Shown here one piece after another: positions 49,086 to 58,574 of a stretch of DNA of 64,000 bases. Positions within the stretch are counted from its first letter, which is position 1. Every line of letters begins with the position of its first letter. Source of the stretch: CAWAMR01 sp963783095 (GTDB taxonomy: Bacteria > Planctomycetota > Planctomycetia > Gemmatales > Gemmataceae); contig CAWAMR010000013.1 in assembly GCA_963783095.1 (NCBI GenBank), positions 186,001 to 250,000 of the forward strand. The letters are read 5' to 3'. Below the pieces are notes generated by a model. That model saw nothing but the letters and a program-made list of their open reading frames with translations. It was not told the DNA's origin and searched no databases. The translations under genes and the position numbers were made by a program.

Positions 49086-51245
49086 ATGCTTCGATTGGTT
49101 CTCATTATCTTCGGAATTGCCGCAGTGGTAGTGGGGTTGCTGGGCTTTCGCGGTCAACTCTCCGCGAATCGGCCGTGGCACGTTTTCCTGGATATGAAAT
49201 ATCAGGCGAAGTATAGTGCGCAAGGTCAATCCTCGTTTTTCGCCGATGGCCGGGCGTCGCGCCGGCCCATCGAGGGTACCATTCCCTATGCGGGAGGCGC
49301 TTATCGCACCGATGCCGGAGATTTACAAGATCCCGATCCCGATTTCTTGCGATCCGATCCGATCTATTACCTGGGTCGGATCGGCCCGGACAAACTCGAA
49401 AAAAAGAAACGCATCGTGATCAAAGAAGAGGTTGTCAAGGATAAGGACGGCAACGAACTCAAGGACAAAGACGGCATCCCACTGAAAAAGAAGGTTTCCG
49501 AGGAAGAAGAATACGAAGAGATGGTAAGCCAGTACGTGCTGCAGATTCCCCCCGAAGCAGTGGCTCGTGCAGGAGGCTGGCGACCGTCGATCGATCGGAC
49601 CAAGCCTACGGATGCCGAATTGAAAATGGGCTGGAAACCTCTGATGGACCGGGGCCGGGAACGATTTGCGATTCACTGTGCGGTATGTCACGGCGCTTCG
49701 GGCTATGGCGGGACCGGCGAGACAGCACATGGGGCCGTGGGACGAAAGGGGATGCCGGGGATTGCCAACTATCACGATGCCAACTTGAAGTTGGCCGAGA
49801 AGCCGGATGGTTACTTGTTTGACGTGATTACGAATGGCGTCAAAACGATGTCCTCCTATGGACATCAAATCAAGGTTCAGGATCGCTGGGCCATCGTGGC
49901 CTATCTTCGGGCACTGATGTTGAGTCAGCGTGCCGCCCGAGAGCATGGTCCCTCTCGTGGAACGGCAACGACAGGGAGGCAAACGATGATCGCGAGCCTT
50001 CCGGAAGATCTGCCCGATTCACCGCGCATCGATGAATCGGCCGGCACCAGTCTTTTCCAAAAACTGGGCGCTCTGGTCGGTACCAGCGCTATCGCGATGC
50101 TGGTTGGCTGGGCGATCGACGACAGTCCGAATCGGCGGCAATTCTACTTTTCCTATCTTTTCGGGTTTTGCTGGGCGCTTTCCCTGTCGCTGGGGGCGCT
50201 TTTCTGGATTTTGATCCACCACCTGACCGCTGCGGGCTGGTCGGCAGCGATTCGTCGCATCTACGAAAACTGCACGCGCATGATTCCGGTCCTGTTGGCG
50301 CTCTTCATTCCGATCGTCATCGGCATGGACACCATTTATAAATGGAATCATGCGGGCGAAGGTGAACTGGAACATGGGAAGGGCATCTGGCTCAGCGCTC
50401 CTTTCTTTATCGTTCGCATTTTGATCTATTTTTCCATCTGGATCGGCTATTCGCATCTTCTGCGAAAGCAATCGATCCTCATGGATAGGACCAGCGGCTT
50501 CGAGGATCGCAAGGCGATTCTGCGAAAGTGCGAATGGTGGGCACCTTCGGGAATTCTGCTGCTGGGTCTTACATCGACCTTCGCGGCTTTCGATCTCATG
50601 ATGAGCCTGAATTACTTGTGGTTTTCAACGATCTTCGGGGTCATTTTCTGGGCCGACAGCATCCGAGGCTCGCTTTGCCTGTGTGTGTTGACGGTGCTGG
50701 CGCTGCATTACGCAGGATACTTGCGGAATACCGTCAACAGAGAACACTTCCACGATATGGGCAAGTTGATGTTTGGGTTTATCGTATTCTGGACCTATGT
50801 TGCCTTTGCCCAGTACTTCCTGTACTGGTACGGCAACATGCCCGAAGAAACGATCTTTTACTGGGACCGCCGGGTCGGATCCTGGAATACGATGTCGATC
50901 TTACTGCCGATTTGCTATTTCGCGGTGCCGTTTATTCTTTTATTGCCCAGGGGAAATAAGCGCAATCCCAGGATCATCGGCTTTGTCGCCGCGTGGGTCA
51001 TGCTGTTTCATGCCATGCATCTATACTGGGAGATTATGCCGGAAGGATTGAAGACCGGCGTCAAGGATCATCCTGAGAAAGGTGTCTCGATTCACTGGCT
51101 CGACGTCGCGTCGATTTTTATGTTTGGCAGCATTATGGCGAGTTGTATTCTGTATGGTTTCCGAAACTATCCGATCATTCCGGTGCGCGATCCGCGACTA
51201 CAGGAATCGATCCATCATGAAGTCGATGAATTCGGCGATGCATAA
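49086..51245 (+). CDS. ActE-ActF fused frame: monoheme cytochrome c plus membrane subunit
   Basis: 719 residues from ATG 49086. Residues ~1-285 are ActE: one N-terminal membrane helix (LVLIIFGIAAVVVGLLGF), a Lys/Glu-rich insert (about 49400-49520), and a single heme site CAVCH with a distal Met region (VKTMSSYGH). Residues ~300-719 are ActF, a ten-helix ActC paralogue without the extra helices (FWILIHHLTAAGWS, LHAMHLYWEIMP-like ends). At the join, GGGAGG precedes an internal ATG at 49986 (MIASLPEDLP), so the two parts may be separate genes merged by an indel, or a true fusion. Confidence 0.85.
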   Translation: MLRLVLIIFGIAAVVVGLLGFRGQLSANRPWHVFLDMKYQAKYSAQGQSSFFADGRASRRPIEGTIPYAGGAYRTDAGDLQDPDPDFLRSDPIYYLGRIGPDKLEKKKRIVIKEEVVKDKDGNELKDKDGIPLKKKVSEEEEYEEMVSQYVLQIPPEAVARAGGWRPSIDRTKPTDAELKMGWKPLMDRGRERFAIHCAVCHGASGYGGTGETAHGAVGRKGMPGIANYHDANLKLAEKPDGYLFDVITNGVKTMSSYGHQIKVQDRWAIVAYLRALMLSQRAAREHGPSRGTATTGRQTMIASLPEDLPDSPRIDESAGTSLFQKLGALVGTSAIAMLVGWAIDDSPNRRQFYFSYLFGFCWALSLSLGALFWILIHHLTAAGWSAAIRRIYENCTRMIPVLLALFIPIVIGMDTIYKWNHAGEGELEHGKGIWLSAPFFIVRILIYFSIWIGYSHLLRKQSILMDRTSGFEDRKAILRKCEWWAPSGILLLGLTSTFAAFDLMMSLNYLWFSTIFGVIFWADSIRGSLCLCVLTVLALHYAGYLRNTVNREHFHDMGKLMFGFIVFWTYVAFAQYFLYWYGNMPEETIFYWDRRVGSWNTMSILLPICYFAVPFILLLPRGNKRNPRIIGFVAAWVMLFHAMHLYWEIMPEGLKTGVKDHPEKGVSIHWLDVASIFMFGSIMASCILYGFRNYPIIPVRDPRLQESIHHEVDEFGDA

Positions 51246-51335
51246 GAGTAATAAGTTCAAAGATTGGGAGCAGGTTAAGGGGTCTGAGAAAAGAATATTG
51301 AAGTAGTAATGATGAAAGGCTGAGGAGGCTACCCA

Positions 51336-51728
51336 ATGACACCCTTCGAGCGACTCTCAGGGGCTTTCGATCGAGGCTTGAGTGATGGTCTGGAGTCGCT
51401 CTCGGAAGAGGATCTGAAACTATACCTCATCCAAGACTTCATCATCGAGCAGGAGATGAACGGATTCTCTGGCTATTTCTACAATCGCTTGCCCAATCTA
51501 AAACAAATTTCGTCAACCATGGACGCAATGAAAGAATACGGTTTGTTGGAATTGGCGGGAATTCTTAACGAAGCTTTCCAATTGTTTCGGGAATATGTCG
51601 ATCCGAAGTCAGAAACTACTTGGGAGGAAGTGTTGCGGCGTTACGATCCGAAAAGTCAATTGGAAGTTCTTGAAAACAAGATTAATTCCCTCGACGATTA
51701 CGGGCTTGCAAATTCGGGAATCCAGTAA
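51336..51728 (+). CDS. DMP19-family protein (DUF4375)
   Basis: 130 residues, helical. FIIEQEMNGFSGYFYN and LLELAGILNEAFQLF match the DMP19 domain, first known from a Neisseria DNA mimic that binds a transcription factor. ATG 51336 has AGGAGG upstream. It lies between the Act and Cco genes on the same strand, though nothing ties it to respiration. Confidence 0.8.
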   Translation: MTPFERLSGAFDRGLSDGLESLSEEDLKLYLIQDFIIEQEMNGFSGYFYNRLPNLKQISSTMDAMKEYGLLELAGILNEAFQLFREYVDPKSETTWEEVLRRYDPKSQLEVLENKINSLDDYGLANSGIQ

Positions 51729-51751
51729 CACTCAGATGACCGAGGAATTCG

Positions 51752-52099
51752 ATGTTTGAACACGACAAATCACCCAGCGAGAGTGAGGCATCGCCCAAGA
51801 TGCCGGTGTTGACCGTCATTGCGACGATTTTGGTCCTCTTCGTTTTTGCCGGACTGGTTGGTTTGACTTACTATTACGGTAAAGATCTAAGCTCGAAGCC
51901 AGTGGGAGAAAACGGCGCGGATCAGCTTCGAGAATTACGCGCCCAGGAGCAGGCGATCCTGACCAGTTATCGCTACAACGAGCCGACCAAGTCGTGGCAA
52001 ATTCCCATCACCAGTGCAATGGATGCCCTGGTGAGGGAAGGTGAAACGAAAGGCAAATGGGAGACATTCCCAAAGGCATCGGTTCCCACAAAGAAATAA
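51752..52099 (+). CDS. Small membrane protein of the act-cco cluster
   Basis: 115 residues: an acidic start, one membrane helix (VLTVIATILVLFVFAGLVGL), a soluble tail with RELRAQEQAILTSYRY and WQIPITSAMDALVREG. The latter pattern (SYxYxxxxxxxxxIPIxxAMxxL) recurs in small proteins near planctomycete and Bacteroidetes oxidase genes. Possibly a subunit or assembly factor. Confidence 0.6.
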   Translation: MFEHDKSPSESEASPKMPVLTVIATILVLFVFAGLVGLTYYYGKDLSSKPVGENGADQLRELRAQEQAILTSYRYNEPTKSWQIPITSAMDALVREGETKGKWETFPKASVPTKK

Positions 52100-52129
52100 C
52101 ACTCTCTTTTTCTCCGGACAGGTACTGTG

Positions 52130-52327
52130 ATGACCCTGGAAGAGTTTCTGATCTATAGCGGGATGTTGGGGTCGCTCCTTTTTTTCGGAGGAGGGGCAAT
52201 CCTTGCGCTGTCGTGGGCGATCAAGGATGGCCAGTTCGAGAACTTCGATCGTGGCGCGAAATCGATCTTCGCCCCCGATGAACCGATCGGCGAACCGACC
52301 GACTGGTTTCCCGATAATAACAAATGA
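52130..52327 (+). CDS. ccoS: CcoS-type cbb3 oxidase assembly protein
   Basis: 65 residues, one membrane helix (GMLGSLLFFGGGAILALSWAI), then KDGQFENFDRGAKSIF, the CcoS signature xxGQFxDxxxxxxxILxDD in variant form. CcoS is needed to insert cofactors into CcoN. ATG 52130. Confidence 0.8.
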   Translation: MTLEEFLIYSGMLGSLLFFGGGAILALSWAIKDGQFENFDRGAKSIFAPDEPIGEPTDWFPDNNK

Positions 52328-52347
52328 ACACCAAAAAAGACATGAAC

Positions 52348-52484
52348 TAACCACAGAGTCACAGAGAACACCGAGAAGACAAAAATGCAGAGTGATCGGA
52401 GAAAATCTGGTCTCATTCTCTTCTCTCTCTGACTTTTCTTCTCGGTGTTTTGTCTTCTCGGTGTTCTCTGTGACTCTGTGGTTA
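52348..52484. repeat. Inverted dispersed repeat (ACAGAG type)
   Basis: AACCACAGAGTCACAGAGAA (from 52348) recurs as its complement, ending CTGTGACTCTGTGGTTA, at 52451-52484; the arms are 34 bases. A middle copy of TCGGTGTTTTGTC adds partial repeats. The element lies just before ccoN. Related sequence is at 28,070. Confidence 0.85.
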
Positions 52485-52516
52485 GTTCGTCTTTTGATTG
52501 TTTTGCGAGGAGAGCA

Positions 52517-54008
52517 ATGGTTGATGTCATGCCCGGTTCGGCGGGCAAGCCACCACCGGATCCAAAGCAATTCTTCGCCGAAGAACGCGCGTGCATCGAT
52601 GCATCGTGCAGGCTGCCCGTGATCGTTTGGTTCCTCACCGCAGTGTTTTGGTTGTTGCTGGGATCGCTTTTGGCCATGCTGACTTCGATCCGAATCCACA
52701 ACCCCGACTGGCTGTGGCCGGGCATCCGGACGCTTGCCTTCGGACATATTCGCCCAGCACATCTGAGTTGCGTGGCCCTGGGCTGGAGTTTCTCCGCCGC
52801 GATCGGTGTTTCCATCTGGCAAATGTGCAGGCTGTCCCGCGCCCAGATGATCTATCCCAAAATGCTGGTCGTTGCGGCAGTGATTTGGAATATCGCCATG
52901 ATCGTGGGGATCGGCGGGCTCCTTGCCGGCTACAGCGAAAGCGTCGAGTGGCTCGAAATGCCGCGCGTCGTTGCTCCTTTCTTTACAACAGCGCTCGCGA
53001 TCGTTGCGGCCTGGACCGTGGCGGTATTTCGACAACGCCGGGAAAAACACGTGTACGTGACGCAGTGGTATCTGCTCGCGGCCATGATCTGGATGCCCTG
53101 GTTATACACAACAGCGGTTCTTCTGATCTTTGGCATTGATGTCGCGATCTTCGGTTTTCACCTGTACATGCCCCCGGCAACCGGCGTATTGCAGGCGACC
53201 ACCAACTGGTGGTTTGCCCACAATGTCCTCGGGTTATGGCTTACCCCGGTGGCGGTGGGAACGGCCTACTACATCATCCCCAAGGTGCTGGGCCGGCCCG
53301 TCTACAGCTACTACCTGAGCGTCATCGGCTTTTGGGCTTTGGCTTTGTTTTATAGTTGGGCAGGCATGCATCATTTGATCGGCGGGCCTATTCCAGCGTG
53401 GATGGCTTCCGCATCGGTGGTCGGCAGCATGATGATGCTGATTCCGGTACTGGCGGTGGCTCTGAACCATCACATGACCTTGCGCGGTCACTTTCATCAT
53501 CTGCGCTATAGCCCGTCGCTGCGCTTCGTCGTCTTCGGTGCCATCGCCTATACCTGCGTCAGCGTGCAGGGATCGTTTGAATCTCTGAAGTATTTCAGCG
53601 AAGTGGCGCATTTCACGCATTACACGGTGGGCCATGCGCACCTGGGTGCCTACGGATTCTTCACCATGATTATGTTTGGTGCCATCTATTACATTCTGCC
53701 GCGTGTGACGGGCTGGGAATGGGCCTCCTCTGCGCATGATTCGCTGGCATTTCTGGCTGACCTCAACTGGCATTGTTCTCTACTTCACAAGTCTGACGAT
53801 TGGCGGCTGGTATCAGGGACTGGCGAATAAGAATTACGAGATTCCTTGGGTGCAGATTTCCTTGAATACCATCCCCTACCTCTGGGGCAGAAGCCTGGCC
53901 GGCTCCATGATGTCGATCGGTCACGTTCTGTTCGCCATCCTGGTCGTCATGAATGTCTGCAAGCTGGGCAAACAGCGCGTCGGGCCAACCTATTTTCAGA
54001 ACAAGTAA
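52517..54008 (+). CDS. ccoN: cbb3-type oxidase subunit I (CcoN), one frameshift
   Basis: Catalytic heme-copper subunit. ATG 52517 with AGGAGAG upstream. The low-spin heme His (IRPAHLSCVALGW), CuB His and cross-linked Tyr (WWFAHNVLGLWLTPVAVGTAYYIIPK region, with H-x4-Y spacing to the Tyr pair), the CuB HisHis (GMHHLIGG) and heme ligands (YTVGHAHLGAYGF) are visible. One base is gained near 53733, after which RWHFWLTSTGIVLYF and the last helix follow. About 496 residues joined. Confidence 0.92.
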
Positions 54009-54037
54009 TGCAAGCCAGTTGCGTGGGAGAACAGTTT

Positions 54038-54687
54038 ATGGATCGGGGCATGGTGATTTTTCTGGCGCATTGTTGACGTTCACGTCGTCGTGGCTGGGAC
54101 TCGTATTCATTCCGATGATCCAGATTAACACACTCGAACCTGTGACCATCGATGAGGGAACGACCACGAGCACTTATCCCCGTCCGCTGGCCGGCGAACC
54201 CGCTGCCGGTCGGGAAATATACAAGGAGCTGGGCTGCCTGTACTGTCACAGTCAGCAAATTCGTTCCGAATCGTTCGGTAACAACGCCGACATCAAACGA
54301 GGTTGGGCATCCCGTAGGACAGTGCCTCGGGACTATATCTACGATCGGCCGGTGCTGCTCGGCACGATGCGCACCGGCCCCGATCTCGCCAACATCGGTG
54401 CCGGTCCCGGCAAAGGTCTACGCTGGTATGCCGGCGACTGGCACCATAAACACCTCTATGAACCCGAGATGATGGTTCCGGGATCGAAAATGGCCAAATT
54501 TGCGTTTCTCTACGAGAAGCGTAAAATCATCGGTCAAAAGTCGCAAGATGCCCTCGATTTGACGGGAAAATGGGCAGATCGCCTGGCACCCGATGAAGAA
54601 CTGGTCCCCACTTCGGAAGCGAAGGCGCTCGTCGCTTATTTACTGAGCCTGGATCATACTCACGACTTGCCGGAGGCCAAAGAATGA
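54038..54687 (+). CDS. ccoO: cbb3-type oxidase subunit II (CcoO), one frameshift
   Basis: Membrane-anchored monoheme cytochrome c. ATG 54038 has GGGAGA eight bases upstream. MDRGMVIFL, then a missing G near 54063 (GGCGC for GGGCGC), then GALLTFTSSWLGLVFIPMIQ. Heme site CLYCHSQQIR, and Met ligand in MVPGSKMAKF. About 216 residues. Its stop overlaps the next ATG (ATGA). Confidence 0.9.
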
Positions 54688-55415
54688 GCCTGCCCGAGAA
54701 TCCTGCGCCATCCGATGAAATGTCGCTGGGCGATGAAGTCAATGTCCAGGAGTTGCATGCGCCGATCATTCGGGAACACAAGGAGCCTCACGACGGCTTT
54801 GAGCCTGTGCCTTTCTGGATGGGGGTTGTGTTCGCCGGTCTGCTGGGCTGGGGCGGCTGGTATATCGGCACTTACACCGCTGACTTTGACCCGAATGCTC
54901 TTGACCGGCCCAACCCAAAAGCACCGTTGCTAAAGACCGAGATCATACCCAAAGATGAACCCGGACTGCTTCGCCTGGGAGAAAGGAAATTCAACAGCAT
55001 TTGCATCGCGTGCCACCAGGCGAACGGCGAGGGGAATGGCAAGGAGTTTCCGCCCCTGAACAAATCGGAATGGGTGGTTGGCAACAAGTCCTCACCGGCC
55101 CGTTTGGCGCGAATTCTGCTCTATGGGCTGGGTGGAGATATCGAGGTTCGGGGAAAGGTTTTCGGAAATACAGGCTCGGTGATGCCTGTGCAGGGCAATT
55201 TGAAGGATTACGAAATCGCAGCAGTCTTGACCTACATCCGAAATAGCTGGGACAACAAGGCCCCTGCGATCTGGCCGGAAGATGTCGCCGCAACCAGAAA
55301 GAAACTGGGCTCGCGCAGGTCGATGTCAGCGCGAGAACTGGAAGAAGTGATCGATTTTTCCGATCCCGGAGCGAAATCAAAGCCTACATCTGGTGCATCT
55401 GTGCCAAAACCATGA
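54684..55415 (+). CDS. CcoP-like subunit with one heme site
   Basis: 243 residues: cytosolic N-terminus, one membrane helix (FWMGVVFAGLLGWGGWYIG), then a single CxxCH (CIACHQANGEGNG) with a later MPVQGNLKDYEIAAVLTYIR for the Met ligand. Canonical CcoP has two hemes; the second site is absent. The C-terminus (KSKPTSGASVPKP) is disordered. Coupled to ccoO. Confidence 0.85.
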   Translation: MSLPENPAPSDEMSLGDEVNVQELHAPIIREHKEPHDGFEPVPFWMGVVFAGLLGWGGWYIGTYTADFDPNALDRPNPKAPLLKTEIIPKDEPGLLRLGERKFNSICIACHQANGEGNGKEFPPLNKSEWVVGNKSSPARLARILLYGLGGDIEVRGKVFGNTGSVMPVQGNLKDYEIAAVLTYIRNSWDNKAPAIWPEDVAATRKKLGSRRSMSARELEEVIDFSDPGAKSKPTSGASVPKP

Positions 55416-55469
55416 GATCACCCCACTGCCGGATGCCGTGAGCTACTTTCGTTTGCCCAGAAACTTCTT

Positions 55470-55655
55470 TATCGTTTGCCGCTCCGCGGCGAACGTCTTT
55501 TCTTGCCGCTCCGCGGCTTTGCGCTCCCACCGTCGGAGCGCGTCGGTTTAACGGAGTCAGCCACTGGCCGTGGCGGTTTAAGCCGCGGAGCGGCAACACA
55601 AAAAACGTTCGCCGCGGAGCGGCAAACGATGGGGCCGCAGAGCGGCGAACGATGG
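55470..55655. repeat. GCCGCTCCGCGGC hairpin cluster
   Basis: Five to six copies of GCCGCTCCGCGGC or its complement, partly with CGTTTGCC and CGAACG flanks, in both orientations between the ccoP-like gene and ccoI. No coding frame. The copies pair with one another into a large structure that could limit readthrough. Confidence 0.8.
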
Positions 55656-55699
55656 GGGCTAACGCTTGAAATAATCGGTTGGAGTAGAAGCAGAAAACA

Positions 55700-58499
55700 A
55701 TGGGTGTGCATCTGGATCGCAAAACGATGTCTCAAGATTGCAACTACTGCCGAGCGCCCTTGACCGGACCAGGGTTATTGGGCCGGCCCTGGCCTCATCA
55801 ATCCGCAGCCCGATACTGCTGTTTCGGTTGTCTAAGTCTGGGAGAGCAAGAACGTCACGTCTCGAAAGCCGAAGGGAAAACCGGTTCTAAACTCGATGGT
55901 TTTGGCGTTCGCATCGGCATCGCTTTATTGATCGCCGGCCAATCCATGATTTTCGGGCTGGCCATCAACATTGAAGATGACACCCCTGGGCTCATCAAAT
56001 CGGCCATACAAGGGACTGTCCTGGCAGGCACATTGCTGGTCATGGCGTTATTGGGCGGCCCATTATTTCGCAATGCCTGGTTGGAGATTCGTCTGCGCCG
56101 ATTAACGATTGAGGCTCTCTTTCTCCTTACTCTCACCGGCGCCATGCTGGCATCGCTCCAATCATTTATCACGGGACAAGGGCCAATTTATTTTGAAGTC
56201 GTAACAGTTTTGCTGGTGGTCTATTCCTTAGGTAAAGCCATCGGAGCGAGGAGCCGGGCCGCGGCACTGGTATCGACCCGGATCTGGGCGTCCTCGTTGG
56301 ATTCATGTCGGATCGTTGATATTCACGGACGGGAACAGATGGTGGATATTTCCACGGTTGTGCCTGGGGATTTGATCGAAGTTCGTCCTGGGGAAATCAT
56401 CCCGGTGGATGGGGTCATTCGTCAAGGGCTGGGTTTTGTCTCGGAGTCAGCGGTCCGTGGTGAACCGTTTCCAGTGGTCAGGCGGGTTGGTGATCGGACG
56501 TTGGCCGGGATGGCATCTCACGATGCGACGTTTCGGATTGAAGCCTCGGTTGCCGGAACCTCTCGACAAATCGATCGGTTATTAGAATCCGTTGAAGCCG
56601 CACGAAGCCGGCCTACCACTTTACAGTCACAAGCGGATCGGCTAAGTCGATTGTTTTTTTCATTGATCGTCAGCGTAGCGGCTATCACATTCATAGTCTG
56701 GACTTCTCTTCTCGACTGGCAATCGGGCCTCTTCAATGCGATGTCGGTGTTGCTGGTAGCCTGTCCCTGCGCTTCTGGGACTGGCAACACCCATCGTGTT
56801 ATGGTCTGCCCTCGCTAGGTTGGCCGAAAGAGGGATCGTTGCCCACACCGGAGATATTATTGACCGCCTCGCTACTGTTGATCGAATCCTATTCGACAAA
56901 ACAGGAACTTTGACGGATGACCAGTTCACTATCGTTGACATCGCGACGATCGCGGAGGGTGAGAAGCGTTGCGAATTGCTGGGGATCATCTCCATCATCG
57001 AGGAACAAAGCAAGCATCCTCTTGCGAAGCCATTCGCAAGGTTGCCGCGCCCCTTCTCATCCGAATATATGCCGCGTGTTTTGTCCTTGCGCATCGTGCC
57101 GGGCTGCGGTTTGGATGCAAAACTTGAGTACCAATGTGCCATTCGCCACATCCGGATCGGCCGACCCGAATGGATCAACTCCACCGTCTCGACCGCAAAC
57201 CACCAGCTTGAAAAGCTTCTTCGCACGCAAACGGGTCATCGCATCGATGTAGAACTCGATGGTCAACGGGTCGCCATCGCGCGTGTCGAAGAATGCCTGC
57301 GCGACATCGTTCCTGAAACACTGGCAACGTGCAAGCAAATGAATCTCGGCGTCGAGGTTCTCACGGGCGATACTCAGGAACATGCCGAGGCATTGAAGCT
57401 TCCCAATGTTCGAGCAAGTCTGCTTTCGGAAGAGAAGCATCAACGAATCGACGATCTCATCCAACAAGGTGCCAGGCCGCTCATGATTGGTGATGGGATC
57501 AACGATGCCGCGGCAATGTCAGTAGCCCATGCGAGCCTGGCACTTTCATCGGGCACGGAATTGGCGAATAGCACTGCGTCCGGAACGCTCTATCACGGAG
57601 ATTTGCGGGTAATACCCTGGGCCATTGCTTTGAGCCAAGAGGCCATTCGCTGTGTGCGACGAAATCTCCGGCGGGCCACAGCCTATAATCTGATAGGCAT
57701 AACGCTGGCAGCGTTTGGTTTGCTGAATCCGGTGGTTGCCGCACTACTCATGGTCGTGTCCAGCCTACTGGTAACGTGGTCATCCGCTCGATTGGGTATT
57801 GCGAAGATCGAATGTTGTGCGGTCGAAGAAAGACCAGCGATCCCTTCATCGCCCACATTGTCAGATCGGCTCGAGGTGGCGACGGCGCTTCATTTCATTG
57901 GCTTCACCCTTCAGGGGCTAATCGTTGTGCTCCTCGTGCCGTTATCTTTATCGGCGTCATTAGCGACGATTGGGACATTTTTGCTCGTCGCCGCGGCAAT
58001 CGCCCGCTTTTGGTCGCGATGGTCAACGATGCCGCACTGGGTGGATATGTCGATAGGCATGTTGACGTTGGGAAACCTGGGGATGCTGCTGGGCTGGTGG
58101 GCCGACAACGGTTTCGCTCCTCTGCAAGATTCGGGCTGTTGCAGTTGCATTGAAACGATCGGCCAGGGCAATCTCCAGTTTGGAATGTGGTTGGGGATGT
58201 TAATTTTCGCCAATACGGCCATGCTTTTTCTCGGCAAGCGAGGCCGTTCTGATGTCACGTATTGCAAAACTGCGATGTTTACCGGGGGCAATCTGGGAAT
58301 GATCGGCGGAATGTTACTTGGGGGTTGGCTGGTGAGCCTGATCCCAACGCACGCCGTCGCGGAGGGAGTACTGCTGAGTTACGTCGGAATGACGACGGGC
58401 ATGATTGCGGCAATGTTGCTTGGGTACGAATTCTCTCGTAGACTCATTCGATCGAAACTCCACTCGCAAGTTCTGCGCAGCTGGGGTTACGAAAATTGA
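55700..58499 (+). CDS. ccoI: Copper P-type ATPase (CcoI-like) with multi-TM C-terminal extension, one frameshift
   Basis: Moves copper for cbb3 oxidase assembly. The N-terminus has CNYCRAPL and RYCCFGC, the CcoI-type Cys-rich domain in place of a full HMA. TM metal site CPC (ACPCALGLATP after repair of an extra T near 56776), phosphorylation site DKTGTLTDD, HP in SKHPLAK, hinge GDGINDAAAM. The actuator loop reads SESAVRGEPFPV, so the usual TGE is RGE with the Glu kept. After the normal end (~residue 690) about 230 extra residues carry further helices, CCSC, and Gly/Met motifs (DMSIGMLTLGNLGMLLGWW, NLGMIGGMLLGGW). Confidence 0.88.
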
Positions 58500-58574
58500 C
58501 GGTACTGTCACGCACAACAGCTGCAGTGAGGGCGTCCAATTCCACGCCTATATTCGTAGAATCCCGAGGGTAAC

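Noticed and set aside
52153..53050. Minus-strand frames over ccoS and ccoN start
   Set aside because: They are antisense shadows that also run through the inverted repeat.
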